A stretch of DNA of 64,000 nucleotides from Cryptomeria japonica (Eukaryota; Streptophyta; Pinopsida; Cupressales; Cupressaceae): positions 111,344,433 through 111,408,432 of the forward strand of contig NC_081410.1 in assembly GCF_030272615.1 (NCBI RefSeq), written 5' to 3'. Positions 1 to 10,955 of this stretch are shown piece after piece. The notes below the pieces were generated by a model. The model saw only the letters and a program-made list of their open reading frames with translations. It was not told the origin of the DNA and did no database searches. The position numbers and the translations under genes are program-made. Position 1 is the stretch's first letter; each line of letters begins with the position of its first letter.

Positions 1-199
1 ATTAATGGATTTTTATATGGATGGGCTAACTGTGCTAGGAAAAGAAGTTTGTTCAGGATGTATTATTGAGGTTCTTGAGCTGGAACAGGTTTCCTAAAAC
101 TCAGGAATGCAAACATGCGAGGCTCTTTTTTTAAAGGCTAATCTTGGATGGAAAAAGATGGAAGGATTGGTTCTTCAATGGATTACTTTTGAAAAGAAG

Positions 200-789
200 C
201 AAAGCTCCTAAAATTTTGAATTTTGAATTTGGGAGATTTAGGAGACTCACCTTGTCTAAAGCTTGGTATTTTGACCTTGAAAGCCTCTTTCTTGGCAAGC
301 AATGACTTCATCTCCATCTCTTTTGTAGTGATTTGTTGTTTAAGATTCTCCTCAAATTATATTTTTTGCATTCAATATTGTTGATCCTTGAGATGGGCCT
401 AATAAGCCAACTCTTTCTTTATACCTTTCTAGTTTAGCTTGCTTTGCTCATCATAACAACACTCTTGAGGTTTAGCAGGACCAACTAGATAAACTTGTGA
501 GGTTTTTGGGGCTATTAGAGGACAAGTAGGCTCTTCAAGAGGTTTCTCTTGAGGGATTATAGGTTGAAATTTTTCAATCAAAAGTTCATTTGGTAGGAAG
601 CATAGCATATCGAACATAGGATTCTCCTTTCCAAAAAATTGATTTGGAAAAACACCAAAAGGGCTAGCTTCTTGCTTAAGTAAAAGATCTTGTAATGAAG
701 GAGGAGTTGATTGTACCTCTACATTTTGTAATGTAGCAAGAAAAATCTCCATCAATTCTTCTTTTGCAATTGTTAGTTTCTCCTCATAT
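200..789 (-). pseudogene. Gag continuation left of the insertions
   Basis: A minus-strand frame runs from 789 through an open block at 429-755 and on to about 200, interrupted by stops near 428, 390 and 360. The part near 300-420 is a Lys/Glu/Gln-rich helix with a YQAHLKDQQ-like motif recalling the AYQAYL repeats right of the insertion. This suggests it is the same gag protein split by the TRIM and copia LTR. No catalytic or zinc-knuckle motif is visible. Confidence 0.4.
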
Positions 790-929
790 TGTTGGCAGTG
801 GGTCAGTGTCCCTCGTGGGGATTCATGATATGGTTTAACAACCTCCCATGGATTCTATAAGTCTAGTGGTTGTATCGGGAATTGATAGGTCAATCTTTTG
901 GTGCAACGACAACCCTAGCTTATAACAGG

Positions 930-953
930 TGGTATTAGAGCTTGGTCACAGGT
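930..953 (+). other. TRIM primer binding site
   Basis: TGGTATTAGAGC, two bases after the first 138-bp repeat, is the initiator-Met tRNA complement (TGGTATCAGAGC) with one C-to-T change. The following CACAGGTTCGAATC resembles a tRNA B box, common downstream of such PBSs. Confidence 0.75.
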
Positions 954-982
954 TCGAATCACGCAGGCCACGATGAGTAACG

Positions 983-995
983 CTGGGAGGGGGAT
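983..995 (+). other. TRIM polypurine tract
   Basis: CTGGGAGGGGGAT lies directly before the second 138-bp repeat, the expected place for plus-strand priming. Confidence 0.65.
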
Positions 996-1133
996 TGTTG
1001 GCAGTGGGCTAGTGTCCCTCATGGGGATTCATGATATGGTTTAACAGCCTCCTATGGATTCTATAAATCTAGTGGTTGTATTGAGCATTGATAGGTCAAT
1101 CGGTTGGTGCAACGACAACCCTACCTTGTAACA

Positions 1134-2404
1134 AGGGATTGTTAGATTATATGGGAGATTGTTGGATTTGGTTGATTATTGTTGCTGCTAGGATATGTTG
1201 TTGTCATTAATGTCAACATATTCGTGTGAGTTATACCGGAGAGTTTGGGAAGAGTTTTTGATCCGGTTTTGTAGTTTGGTTTTGCTAATCACTGTTTTGC
1301 AGAATTTGGTATTTCGTCTGGTATATTCCAGTGTGATTAGATCTTGTGCTGAGACTTTGGATTATTGTTTGGGATGATCTTGTGTATCTTCATTTTAGAT
1401 GGTTCATGATTTGGGCTCTGCAAGTTATCTTTCCTTGTGACAGTTGCTGATTGGTTGTGTTCTTAAGCTTTGAGACGTTGATCGATGAAGATTTGAAAAG
1501 AGGTGTTGGTGCAATTGTTTTGGATGATTCTAATGTGCTTTTTGGTGTTTCCTAGTCATTTCCTGATTGTTTAGGTGATCTGCATTGATCATTGTGCAAT
1601 TTTTTGGTGATTTTTGTGAACCGGTGATGATTTGCGTGTTATGCAATATTTCTAGTGTAGTAGCGTGTTGCGGTTGATCTTGGCAGGATTTCCGGTGGAT
1701 GTAATCATTTGGGAATTTGAATTAGGTCCTTGCTATGTAATGTAAATCATAATATTAGTTTGGTTGTTGATCTTTGTATCGTGCAATGTAATTTTTATAA
1801 TTGTGATTTGAGGGTTTAGTCGACCTTGTTATCAAGGTTGATGATTTGTATATATAGGTGAGATGCTGATGTAATTTAGGTATCGGTATTGTATTTGCAT
1901 TATGAGAGAGATGAATGTGCAAATAAGGATATATCATTCAACTAAGTGTTGAGGTGTGTTTAGTGTTGCAAAGTAGATAATTGTGCTTAACAAGAACTGT
2001 CATCAGACATTTGTAGATGCTATCATTGTAGTTTATTTCTTCCGGTTGTAGTCCGAATTATATTGTAAGTCAGTGAGACTTCCCTGAGGGTTGTAGCCTT
2101 TCAGGCATATGTCTTTTGATCATTGAGCTCTAAGCAGTGTGCCTGAATGCATGTGCATTCCCCATTGTAATATTTTGACATACTACTGCAGAGCATCATC
2201 TTACTGTGGGTAGGTTCCCATCGCGGTTTTTCCCTTAACCGGGTTTTCCACGTCAAAATCTTGGTGATGTGTGTTGTGTTGTTAATTTTCTTATCTATTT
2301 ATTGCTATAGTTTATCAGTTTATGTTTTGAAGTTTAATTTGCTGTGATCCAGTGAAGATTGATTCACCCTTCCTCTCAGTCTTCCTTCTTGATTGTGGCT
2401 AATA
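1134..2404 (+). mobile_element. Copia 3' end: polypurine tract plus LTR (1160-2404)
   Basis: A short stretch ending in ATGGGAGAT (polypurine-like) precedes TGTTGGATTTGG at 1160, the start of a ~1.25-kb LTR. Toward its end are the two modules shared by copia LTRs here: the CGGTTTTTCCC...CCACGT box near 2211-2255 and GATTCACCC...CTCTCAG near 2360-2380. By analogy with two other LTRs in this window the end is CTAATA at 2404. Nothing of the coding interior remains. Whether the 28 bp before the LTR belong to this element or to debris next to the TRIM is open. Confidence 0.55.
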
Positions 2405-2945
2405 AATATTTATCCTTTTATATGGATAAATTCTTTACAAGATTTTATTGATGCCTCTTTTGTGATGCCATCAAATACCTCTTATAAAATTGGTCTTGAT
2501 GAGCCAACTCTTCTTGCTTATGAAGATAGGCTTGATAAGCCCACTCATCTCCCTGCTCATCAAGATAAGCTTGGAAAGCTACATAATTTTTCTAATGTTA
2601 GCTCTTGATCTCATCCATCTTCTTAGTGAAGCCTTGTAATATACTTTTAATTTCCTTAATTCCAAAATTCTCATCATTTTGGAGCTGGTTAGGAATATGA
2701 TCCTGCTGATCTGGGATAAAATAGTCTTCTTAAGACTGGTTGTAAGCTTGGTTAGGTTGCCAAGAAGACTGAGCAGGGGTGAGTGGGTGGTAAACACGAT
2801 GAGAATGTTGGTTCACTATTGTAACATGGCTATTTGGACTCAAAACAACATTGTGGTTACTCGGATATGGATGATAAGGAGCCTCATGGACAACATTTTC
2901 ATGATATGGAGGGTAATAATATGCATTTTCATGAAAATTTGACAT
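2405..2945 (-). pseudogene. Gag N-terminal remnant of the gypsy element
   Basis: The first open stretch starts with Met at 2945, about 200 bp inside the PBS, and is rich in Tyr, Pro, His and Asn. It continues past stops into a glutamine-rich, coiled-coil-like part with a repeated AYQAYL motif near 2500-2560. It ends where the copia LTR begins. In-frame stops and low similarity to any domain I can name make this a pseudogene; the gag assignment is from position after the PBS and low-complexity helical character. Confidence 0.45.
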
Positions 2946-3142
2946 CTTTATTCATTCAAAGAGATAGAAATTAGACTTAATAGATTTTTTTAGATCATAC
3001 CAACACTAAGACACTAAAACCAATAGATTTGAGCTCAGAGTCGCTAGGTGTGTGGATCTTGCCTCTCAAGGTTGGAATTACTAATTTTCACACCAAAAAT
3101 TAGAATTGTGTGGAAAACCTTTGAACTGAAACAGTTCAACTT

Positions 3143-3165
3143 GTCCCACCAAGCATGCCAAAAAA
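3143..3165 (-). other. Primer binding site of the gypsy element
   Basis: On the minus strand, directly after the LTR end, the sequence reads TTTTTTGGCATGCTTGGTGG followed by GAC. This matches the layout of the Athila/Tat PBS (T-run, TGGC, then TTG..GGGAC) with the central CpG-rich bases changed. It fixes the LTR boundary at 3166 and the element's direction. Confidence 0.5.
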
Positions 3166-5076
3166 TGTTGTCATGAAGGATTGCACCATGTTGCTAAGCT
3201 AGGAGCTCAACAATCCCATGAAACATGGAATGATCCTCAGGCCTATGGGTTGCCTATCTTGAGGATCAATCTCCAAAGTGAACTGGTTCTCTTGATAGAT
3301 ACCTCATGAAAATTAACTTGATGGGAAAAGGCATAGAAGGATAATTGAAATGTAACCTATCATAGGAGGTGATGCACCAAAATTATAACTAAGATCTACA
3401 ACTTGTTTAACTCACAAAATTATTTAACAAATAGCTCCGAATATTTCACAACTTAACTAAACATGTGATGCATAAGTATTTATTTAGAAAGGGCTAAACC
3501 TAATGCTTGCTTGAAGGAAAAAAAATGGTTTTCACAACTACAAGCTATCAAAATCAACTAACACAATCTAAGACTCACAAATATCATGTATCTCCTTACA
3601 CCAAATGCTAATTGAATGAGACAAAAATGGAGGATTTCATACATAAATCATAAAAAATTCATCAAATCATTCATTCATCATATAACACAAGAAATATCAA
3701 GAAGGAATCTGCTGCTATTTTATTGAAAAATGAAGGAATGCTACTATTACAAACTTAGAAAATGAGCTACATGTCTTCCATTAAGCATGAAAGAGACCAA
3801 ATTAGTCTACAATGCATGCTGAAAGGAAGAAAGAACTAACTAAGAAATGAAGAAGAAAAAAAGTCATGTAGAAGGAGTTGATCTCAACTGAAAGTTGGAC
3901 TAAAAGAAGAGACTATGCTTGAACTACTGGATGAATTTGTTGTGCTTTTTTAAACTCAGCTCAAACTGAATATCCTTTTCTTGCTTTTAGCTCTAAATTG
4001 CACGAGGAAGTGGCTTGGGGTCGAAATTGATCCAAGATCATGTAAAATATCTTTCAAATGTGATGCTAACTGATGGTTAACAAGTCTAAAGTGCCTCTCA
4101 ACTAATGGTGCATCCATCTAGGGTACTTAACTAATGTATAACTACCACTAACTCATCAAAACTCCCCTTTTTCAAGGCATTGAACTTATGTATGAAGTGT
4201 TTGTATGATGTGGTGGCTAAGTTTATGTGGGGCCCAAACTGGTGACATATTAGTTGAGAAGGGCTTTTCAACAATTTAACTCCACTTTCCAGCACTTCAA
4301 CCTCCTTTTATGCATATTTTTAAAGCAAATTCATAAAAGGCACAACAAATAATCTTCACTTCTTCTCAAGACATCTTCTATAAATCTTTTCTTTCTCTTC
4401 TTTTCTTAGCAGTTCTTTCTTTCTTCTTGCATCTTCAGCAAGTTAAAAAGCTTTGTAGCTTAGTTATTTTCAGATGTCAAGCATTGTAATAGCACTTATT
4501 TTTAATATTCAATAAAGATTTCAAATTCCTCTTCAATACTTCTTGTGTTCTCATTTTCATATAAATAATTTGATCAAATATTGTGATTTACATTAAATCC
4601 TTTATTTTTGTCTCATTGATGCTTTTTGAAACAAGAAATTTCATAGCAAAGTAAGTCTATGTGTTGTGTTTATCTATTTTTCAATAAGTTGCATGTTGTG
4701 AAAAACTCTTTTTCCTTCAAACAAACATTGAAAAACTTTGAACCTTCACATGAAACATTAATGAATTTCATGATCTTAATTGAATTATGAAATAAGTTTA
4801 GTTCTTTCGAACCTGATTATAGGTTCAAGACAACAAGTAATATCATTATCTTTGGTGTATCACCTTTTGTAGCCTTAGAATTTGAGTTTTAGTTATCTCT
4901 TTATCCCTTTTCCAACCAAGGTAATATTTTTAGGAGGTGTTTAAATAGGGAACCTACCCTTCACCTAGAGGTTTATTTCCATCATAAGCAACCCACAGGC
5001 TTGAAAATCATCCCATGTTTCACAAGATTGCTAAGCTTTTAGCTTAAGAATTATGGGTGCAATCTTCGTGACAACA
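3166..5076 (-). repeat. 5' LTR of the gypsy element (1.91 kb) with long inverted ends
   Basis: The LTR begins and ends TG...CA in plus orientation (TGTTGTCATGAAGG at 3166, CGTGACAACA ending 5076) and abuts the PBS on its left. The first and last ~250 bp are imperfect inverted repeats of each other: besides the tips, matches include AAACATGG, GGGTTGC, GGAAAAGG and GGTGATRCACCAAA. LTRs normally have inverted ends of only a few bases, so this is unusual. The partner 3' LTR is outside the window, so no TSD can be tested. Confidence 0.6.
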
Positions 5077-5093
5077 ACTACCATAAGTATTCA

Positions 5094-6358
5094 TGTTGGG
5101 ATTCGGCTATTGAACCCAAGACATGATTGTAAGGGGGGGTGAATAAATCTAAAATAAAAAATTAATGCATCACATAAATAATTAAACATCAACACATATC
5201 TAACACATGAACACCAATATTTTCTACGTGGAAAACCCAAATAGGGAAAAACCATGGTGAGAGTCTGCCAACAAAATATATCCACCATGTATATTAGATT
5301 ACAAAGAAAAGATCTCATTGCATTGGACTTGCAAACCAAGGCTAACTGCTCATGGTGCAAGATACTAAAGAGGACTTGCAAAACTTGAAGCTAACTGCAA
5401 TAAGGCAAGATACAAAAATGATATGAAAAGAAGAATCTCCTAATCATGAAGTTGTCCTTGAACTTTGCATCAAGCTACCAACATCAACACACACACAACT
5501 TAGACCTTAATTTCCAACACTTTGTCTTATATCTTTGTCATAGTCTCAACACAACTCTTCTCTGCTCTTCACCAAACCTCACTGATTATCTTCACATCAC
5601 ACATTCACTCTACCACACTTCCTCTCTCTTTCTGATACTCTTCTCACTCTATACTTCAACTCAATCATACACATTCTGTATATACAAGATAGATCATCAA
5701 AGCTTGAACCAAGTCAACTTGAACCAAAATATACCTTCCAGACCAAAAATACACATATTGATCCACTCCAGGAGAAAGAGGGGACCAAAACACATCATCC
5801 AAAGGTCAATTCACCAATCCACAATCACCATAACATAACCAACAACATATCCATAGGCTATACATCTATATAAGCAATTAACGGTCAAAACATACTCTCC
5901 AATGTAAATAACTCAAATCCGGATCTCCACACACTAGAGTGAGACCCAAAACACATCAAACAATCTCCCACAAATCATATCCAGACCTAAGAATAGGTCA
6001 ACCATAGAATAGCATGACAATGAATGATGCTACAACATCCGAAGAACATAAAGATATTTTCGGACCGCAAAACAATCATATCCATAATACCAAAACTATA
6101 TCCACCAAAGATAACCATAACAAGCAATGTCAACAATACTTTCCAAAACCAAACACTTCCGAAACAACTAATGAACACCTGGAACACCAACACAACAAGA
6201 TATATTTGCACCACGGACATTATGAACCAATGCCAATCCGCAACAACAAGTTTGACATCAATGAAACCACAACAACACATACTTCCAACATTAACTTGAT
6301 GTTTGTATAATATATTTAAACTCACAATATTTACCCAATTCATTGGTTCAATCCAACA
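5094..6358 (-). mobile_element. Solo copia LTR
   Basis: Starts TGTTGGGATTCGG and ends ATCCAACA, so it reads TGTTGGAT... on the minus strand. It carries the conserved CGTGGAAAACCCAAATAGGG box at 5227-5262. TATTCA at 5088-5093 and 6361-6366 may be the TSD, with two extra bases at the right end, so boundaries are tentative. Open frames inside (5446-5838, 5987-6367) are low-complexity and not considered genes. Confidence 0.55.
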
Positions 6359-6699
6359 AATATTCAAGATATAAGTCTCTTAAATAACAAGGAAGATCAA
6401 ATCTTAGTTTACTCCCTACTTTCATCAATGCTCTATCAAGCTTATATTCGACACTAATTTCTTCTTATAGATTAGAAGCTTCATCATTCTATGGTTCCTA
6501 AGTTGATATATTCTCACCACTATGATGTTTATCCATGACCATTTCTTTCCTTTATGCCATCTCACAGGTGCCATCTAGTTCACCACCCTGTCATTCCATT
6601 CATCCATCCTCATAATCTCCCTATCATCTCTAATTCATACCATCGGTTCTTATGTTATTAATATTCTCCTATGAATAACCTTTAGTGCAATACATTACA

Positions 6700-7440
6700 T
6701 GATTTGACACAACATTATATTACATAGTCGATGAATAAGAATGACTGTTATAATACTACATGTCCATAATCTATGGGTTTATTATAATAATTGAGAGCTT
6801 GTCAAAAACATCTATATGGTTCAAGGATGGAAGATTCAACAAAATAATTTATTAATGTATCCTAAGCATAAAAATTTAAAATATCAATTGTAAAGTGCAC
6901 AATAAAGAAAAATTAGAAGATGTAAGTAATTGAAAGTATTATTCAAAACTTTGTAATACTCTAATATAGAGGGTCATTATAAATTTAGAAATAATGATGG
7001 TTATTTAAATATTACATGCACATAGTCTATCATGGGCTTTTTACAACAATTAAGAGTTGTTGAAAACCCCCTTCTCAAATCTCATAGAAGATATATGAGA
7101 TGGATTAAATCATTTAATTATCAAATACGTTGGCATGGAGAACTTAATTAAAAACTCTATAATGAGTGTTCATGTTGTGCTACATTCTTTGACATAATAG
7201 GTCATTAAAAAGTCCATGAGCAATAATATCTGTGATAATATTACATTCCTTTAATTTATAGGATCATTACAATGATTGAGAGAAGCTAAAACCCTTTTCT
7301 CTATTCTCGTATAAGACATATGAGATGGCATAAATTATTTTACTAATAATTTCTTTAACATGACAAATGTCATTCAAAACTCCATAATGAGTGTATGTTG
7401 CAATACATGCATTAACACAATGGGTCATTACACATTGTAA
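6700..7440. repeat. Three diverged tandem copies of a ~240-bp unit
   Basis: Blocks near 6700-6960, 6990-7225 and 7230-7440 share an ordered set of landmarks: ATTACAT, CATAGTCTA or its variant, 'gggtttattataataattgaga'-type AT tract, AAAACCC, CATATGAGATGG, AACTC..TAATGAGTG and a closing GGTCATTA. Divergence is high. A weak fourth similarity occurs at about 32465-32560. Origin unknown; possibly an old satellite-like or MITE-derived cluster. Confidence 0.45.
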
Positions 7441-7540
7441 ACGCTGAAATTTAAAGTGATAACATAAACCAAGAACAACAAGGGCTGCACGACAACTAGG
7501 TTCCGGCCAAACACTAACATAATAGTTTGTTGATTTCACT
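7408..7540. repeat. Left member of a ~130-bp direct repeat pair
   Basis: ATTAACACAATGGGTCATTA through TAGTTTGTTGATT recurs at 8498-8625 in the same orientation with mostly transition differences. About 960 bp lies between. It could be terminal repeats of a small old element or a local duplication. Confidence 0.6.
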
Positions 7541-7637
7541 TATCCTAAAGTATCTGCTAAAAAATTACTAAAACTCAATCATTCTGAAAGAATAAATAAA
7601 AAACATTGAATTATGTTTGCAATATATTACATGTTAC

Positions 7638-7821
7638 CTGAATGGATGTGTACACACAAATCAAAGTATACAAGTTGTGTAAAATAACAGAGCCATCTGA
7701 GTAAGCCTCCTGGCAATGAAAATAACATTCCATGGAAGAAATAAACCATAAATGTAATGAGAGATCCCACAACAACACTACCAAAAATTTTCTTGTGCAA
7801 ATGAAGATGATACATATTCAA
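7638..7821 (-). other. Exon-like ORF, membrane-protein-like, unidentified
   Basis: A minus-strand open frame of about 60 residues ends at CAG/GTAAC, a good plant donor splice site (exon end at 7638). The translation is strongly hydrophobic with a LITFMVYFFHGMLFSL segment typical of a membrane helix, then a short Arg-bearing loop and another hydrophobic stretch. No family is recognised. It sits inside the interval flanked by the 130-bp repeats. It may be a fragment of a host gene captured by a transposon, or chance. Confidence 0.2.
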
Positions 7822-8163
7822 TTACAAATATATCGTATTAGTTTGAAACTATTATCCTGAGAGAGACGAGGGTTCTTTCAATGACAGGGATGAGGGTTCT
7901 TGCATTCACTGATCTTTACAAAAAAATGTTGACATGGTTGTCTTGCAATTATTCTTGATTTTGGAAATAATTTCCATATCTATTTCTTTGGGAGTGGTCA
8001 TCTTAAACTATATGCTAGATACGGAAAATATTGAAAAGCATCTACAACTAAATAGATTGTTTCCTAGGAAACCTAGAAAATATTGAAAAACATAAAATAC
8101 ATTAAATTGAATCGAATCAAGATTATGAAAAATGGATAATAAAATACATTAAATGAGTGGTAC

Positions 8164-8252
8164 CTGTATCTTGGAAGTGCAAAATGTTGCATGTTTGGTG
8201 TAAGTCCAAGAGCTCTCTTGGAGGATTGGAAAGCAAGTGTCCAAACCTCCAG
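8164..8252 (-). other. Possible 89-nt internal exon, unidentified
   Basis: On the minus strand a pyrimidine-rich tract ending TTCTTCAG is followed by an open 89-nt block ending ATACAG/GTAC, so both splice signals are in place. One frame reads a Cys/Thr/Trp-containing peptide without stops. It lies upstream of the exon-like ORF at 7638-7821 on the same strand. No homolog can be named from sequence alone. Confidence 0.2.
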
Positions 8253-8497
8253 CTGAAGAAAATGAAATAGTAGCAATTATTCTAACAGAGATGGGAGCGA
8301 TTTTAAAGAGACGTTAGTGAAGATGAACTGGTTGGTTTTCCACATCACCATTGGTGCAATTCATTAAGATGTCAGTTACATTAGGCGATTTGCATTCCTT
8401 TAAGTCTTTTTTGAAGAGCATTAAACTTAATATCTGGTAACTGCCCTTTCTTTTTTATTTCATGGATATGCTGACATTGTATAGAACGCCTCTCAAC

Positions 8498-8625
8498 GTA
8501 ATTAACACAACGGGTCATTACACATTGTAAATGCTGAAATTTAGAGTGATAACATAAACCAAGAACAACAAGGTCTGCAAGACAACTAAGTTCCTACCAA
8601 ACACTAACAAAATAGTTTGTTGATT
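8498..8625. repeat. Right member of a ~130-bp direct repeat pair
   Basis: Same sequence as 7408-7540, beginning ATTAACACAACGGGTCATTA. No convincing TG...CA ends, PBS or polypurine tract was seen, so it is not called an LTR. Confidence 0.6.
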
Positions 8626-9184
8626 GCCTTGTAAATTAGTGTAGTATTCTTAGTTTAGTAAAATAATTCTTTTGCTAAGTTTTGATTAGATATTGATCTA
8701 AATACACTATTAGTTAATATAAAATTTATATAAATTAAGAAATTACATTAAATAACCCCTATTATACTATAAAATACCTTTTTGTAATTTGATATAATGC
8801 TTTTCCATGATGTTAATTTGAGACACGCACATAATATTACCTTGATGAGTAGAGATGAAGTGTTTTAGGAAAACTATAAATAGAACATTAACTTTTCAAA
8901 TGATGCAAACAAAATTATGCAGAAGATAGTAATCAATATAGGTCAATATTTCAACTCCCATTTGCAAATAATTACAATAAATAAATACAAAATATTTTAC
9001 AACATTCAAAACTTTTCATTAAGTGCACCTTTTTACCCCCAAACACTCAATTTATTACTGACTAAGTTAAGGTATAGGTAGGGACATTTAATTATTACAT
9101 TAGAAATCATAAAAGATGAAAAACATCTTTGTTATTTCATTACTAAAGATCATTATCACATAGAAACTAATTTATCACATGTTA

Positions 9185-9279
9185 AGTTTTACAAAAGGTT
9201 CAAAAGAATAGATGAGAGCATGAAATTGACACAAATGAAGAACTTAAGTTTTACAAAAGGTTCAAAAGAATAGATGAGA
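9185..9279. repeat. 34-bp direct repeat, period 62 bp
   Basis: AAGTTTTACAAAAGGTTCAA followed by AAGAATAGATGAGA occurs at about 9185-9218 and again at 9246-9279 without change. A local slippage or repair duplication. Confidence 0.7.
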
Positions 9280-9309
9280 AAAATTTGTAAAATGCAACGA
9301 AACTTAAGA

Positions 9310-9530
9310 AAATGAGAGATAATGGAAGCTTATTTTCATTTATTCTACAAGAAAGATGTTTGCAAGCTGTGAAATATAGTGAGCAATAGCAACCATCCCA
9401 TAGTGTATATAACCTAGAACTAAATTTCTTACACCACCTTCAACAAAAGAAAAAGCAAAAGCAAAAGCAATGTGATGACATGGTACAATAGTTTCGGTAA
9501 TTGTTGTCTATGTATCTTTAATGCTACGAA
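9310..9530 (-). other. Coding-like fragment with one stop, unidentified
   Basis: A pyrimidine-rich tract ending GATTAG precedes a minus-strand frame of about 65 codons interrupted by a single TAG. The peptide contains an Ala/Phe-rich hydrophobic stretch followed by VEGGVRNLVLGYIHYGMVAI and then HYISQLANI. The composition is protein-like rather than low-complexity, but I do not recognise the family. It could be an exon relic of a host gene on the minus strand shared with the fragments at 7.6-8.3 kb. Confidence 0.2.
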
Positions 9531-10955
9531 TCTCTCTAATCAATAGAAGGAAAGAATGTGATTTACCAATTAGAATAGTAAATACAAGATTCAAAAGGTG
9601 CATATCATAAACAAAAAATTAATGCAATTACTAATGCCATTTATTTCCAGACAAGGATTTGATAATGTTTCTAACATATGCTTTAAGAAAATGTATCTAA
9701 ATATCTATTACATTCTTATATTTATAGCATAGACTTGTACGTTTAACATTTATAATATTTTCCATGCTATATGAAAAAATATATAAAAAAAATAATCTGA
9801 AATTCGTTTCATCACAATAGGAAGTAACTTCCTAATAGATTTTTCATTTTCAACATCTTACCCCTATCTTAGGCTCTTGAAGAAGTACATGCTCTTTGGA
9901 ATAACCAATTGCCTTGAAAAATAGATAGAATGGCTTCCTAGAAAATGAATACAGAGAGTAAATTTTTTTTAGAGATCCTTCAATTCAACAACAATACTAG
10001 CTCATGTTAGTTGTTTATTGTCACTTCCTACATAGACATGCACAACATGTAGATGTCCTTGTAGCCTTATAGTCACCATGTAAGACATATAATTTGAATA
10101 ATTTTACCAATCAATCTCTAACGAATTCAATGAAGAATTATAGACACTCATTAAGCTTGTGCATGGTAATCTCAAAAATGCCTATAGTTTTCTCACATTC
10201 ATGATAACTTTACTAGTTTCATTGTCGATAGTCAATGTCTTCATTTAGAAGTAAAAACAAAATTGTTTTAGAATGAAATAAAAAACAGCAAAAAATGATT
10301 TGGTTATGTATAGATTCCAAAGGAAAATAAAACTTATTGAAACCATGGCAAATGATTTACCTTAGAGAAATGACCAACTCTAAAGCTCAAATTTAGATTG
10401 AGAGGTCATTTTTGGAACAACCCATTAGCAATACAATTTTTTCTTTTCAAGTGTTGAAATTATTTTATGGTCTCTACTTGTCTATTTATAATAAGTAAGG
10501 TTGGGTCCCATGGAGGGCGACTTCTTAAAAAATATGATGCATTCTATCAAGTGACCTTATCAAAAAAGAAAGAAAGACTCTAGTAAAATGCACCCATGCA
10601 AGCATAATCCGTGGTACTTAAATGAAATTCAATAGTTTGGAATGAATGTTATATCATATTAGCATAGAGTTAATTCCACTATGCAAAACATTTGTAGATA
10701 TCAATAGTAGCCAGCTTATACTCTTGATTGATTCATGCATGAAGACAACCTCCTTACCAGAACCGATGCACAATATCTTTAGTGTGAAAAGGATTAGAAA
10801 ACATGTAATGGTCATATTAAAGGTTTTATAGTTATGAGTTCTTACTAAAATAGATGCACAATATGTTCAATGTGAAAAGAAGTAGAAAAAATGTAATGAT
10901 AATTTTATACACATTGTAAGGCTATACAATTATGAGTTAGAAGATATGAGATTAT

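Larger units (their letters stand above)
790..1133 (+). mobile_element. TRIM (tiny non-coding LTR retrotransposon), 344 bp
   Basis: Two direct repeats of exactly 138 bp (790-927 and 996-1133), both starting TGTTGGCAGTGGG and ending TAACA, enclose 68 bp. The interior holds only a primer binding site and a polypurine tract, the defining anatomy of terminal-repeat retrotransposons in miniature. It encodes nothing and would depend on proteins of an autonomous copia element. The repeats differ at roughly a dozen places, so the copy is not recent. A perfect TSD is not visible; CATAT precedes it and AATAT follows the neighbouring LTR at 2404. Confidence 0.8.
1..5076 (-). mobile_element. Ty3/gypsy element, 5' half (Athila/Tat-like), interrupted
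   Basis: Read on the minus strand this is an LTR (5076 to 3166), a primer binding site just inside it, and a gag region running off the left edge of the window. The gag frame is interrupted by a TRIM and a copia LTR between 790 and 2404. No protease, RT or integrase lies inside the window; they would be further left. The lineage guess rests on the PBS, which resembles the tRNA-Asp type used by Athila/Tat elements after loss of CpG sites. Lineage confidence is low; identity as a gypsy-type LTR element is moderate. Confidence 0.6.
8626..10950. other. AT-rich stretch without an identifiable gene
   Basis: Apart from the 34-bp repeat and the coding-like fragment listed separately, no LTR, domain or RNA gene is recognised. 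A ~65-bp tract at 10231-10300 is similar to 31021-31087. Minus-strand frames near 9850-10310 have several stops and no named domain. Confidence 0.5.

Noticed and set aside
953-966. tRNA-like B box (GGTTCGAATC) suggesting a SINE or tRNA gene
   Set aside because: No A box or cloverleaf; it directly follows a PBS between two LTRs, so it is part of the TRIM interior.
790-1133. Cassandra-type TRIM carrying 5S rRNA promoter sequence
   Set aside because: The 138-bp LTR shows no 5S internal promoter motif that I can recognise.
5446-6367. Open frames of 90-130 codons inside the solo LTR
   Set aside because: His/Asn/Thr/Ser-rich translations from low-complexity AC-rich LTR sequence on both strands, without any motif.
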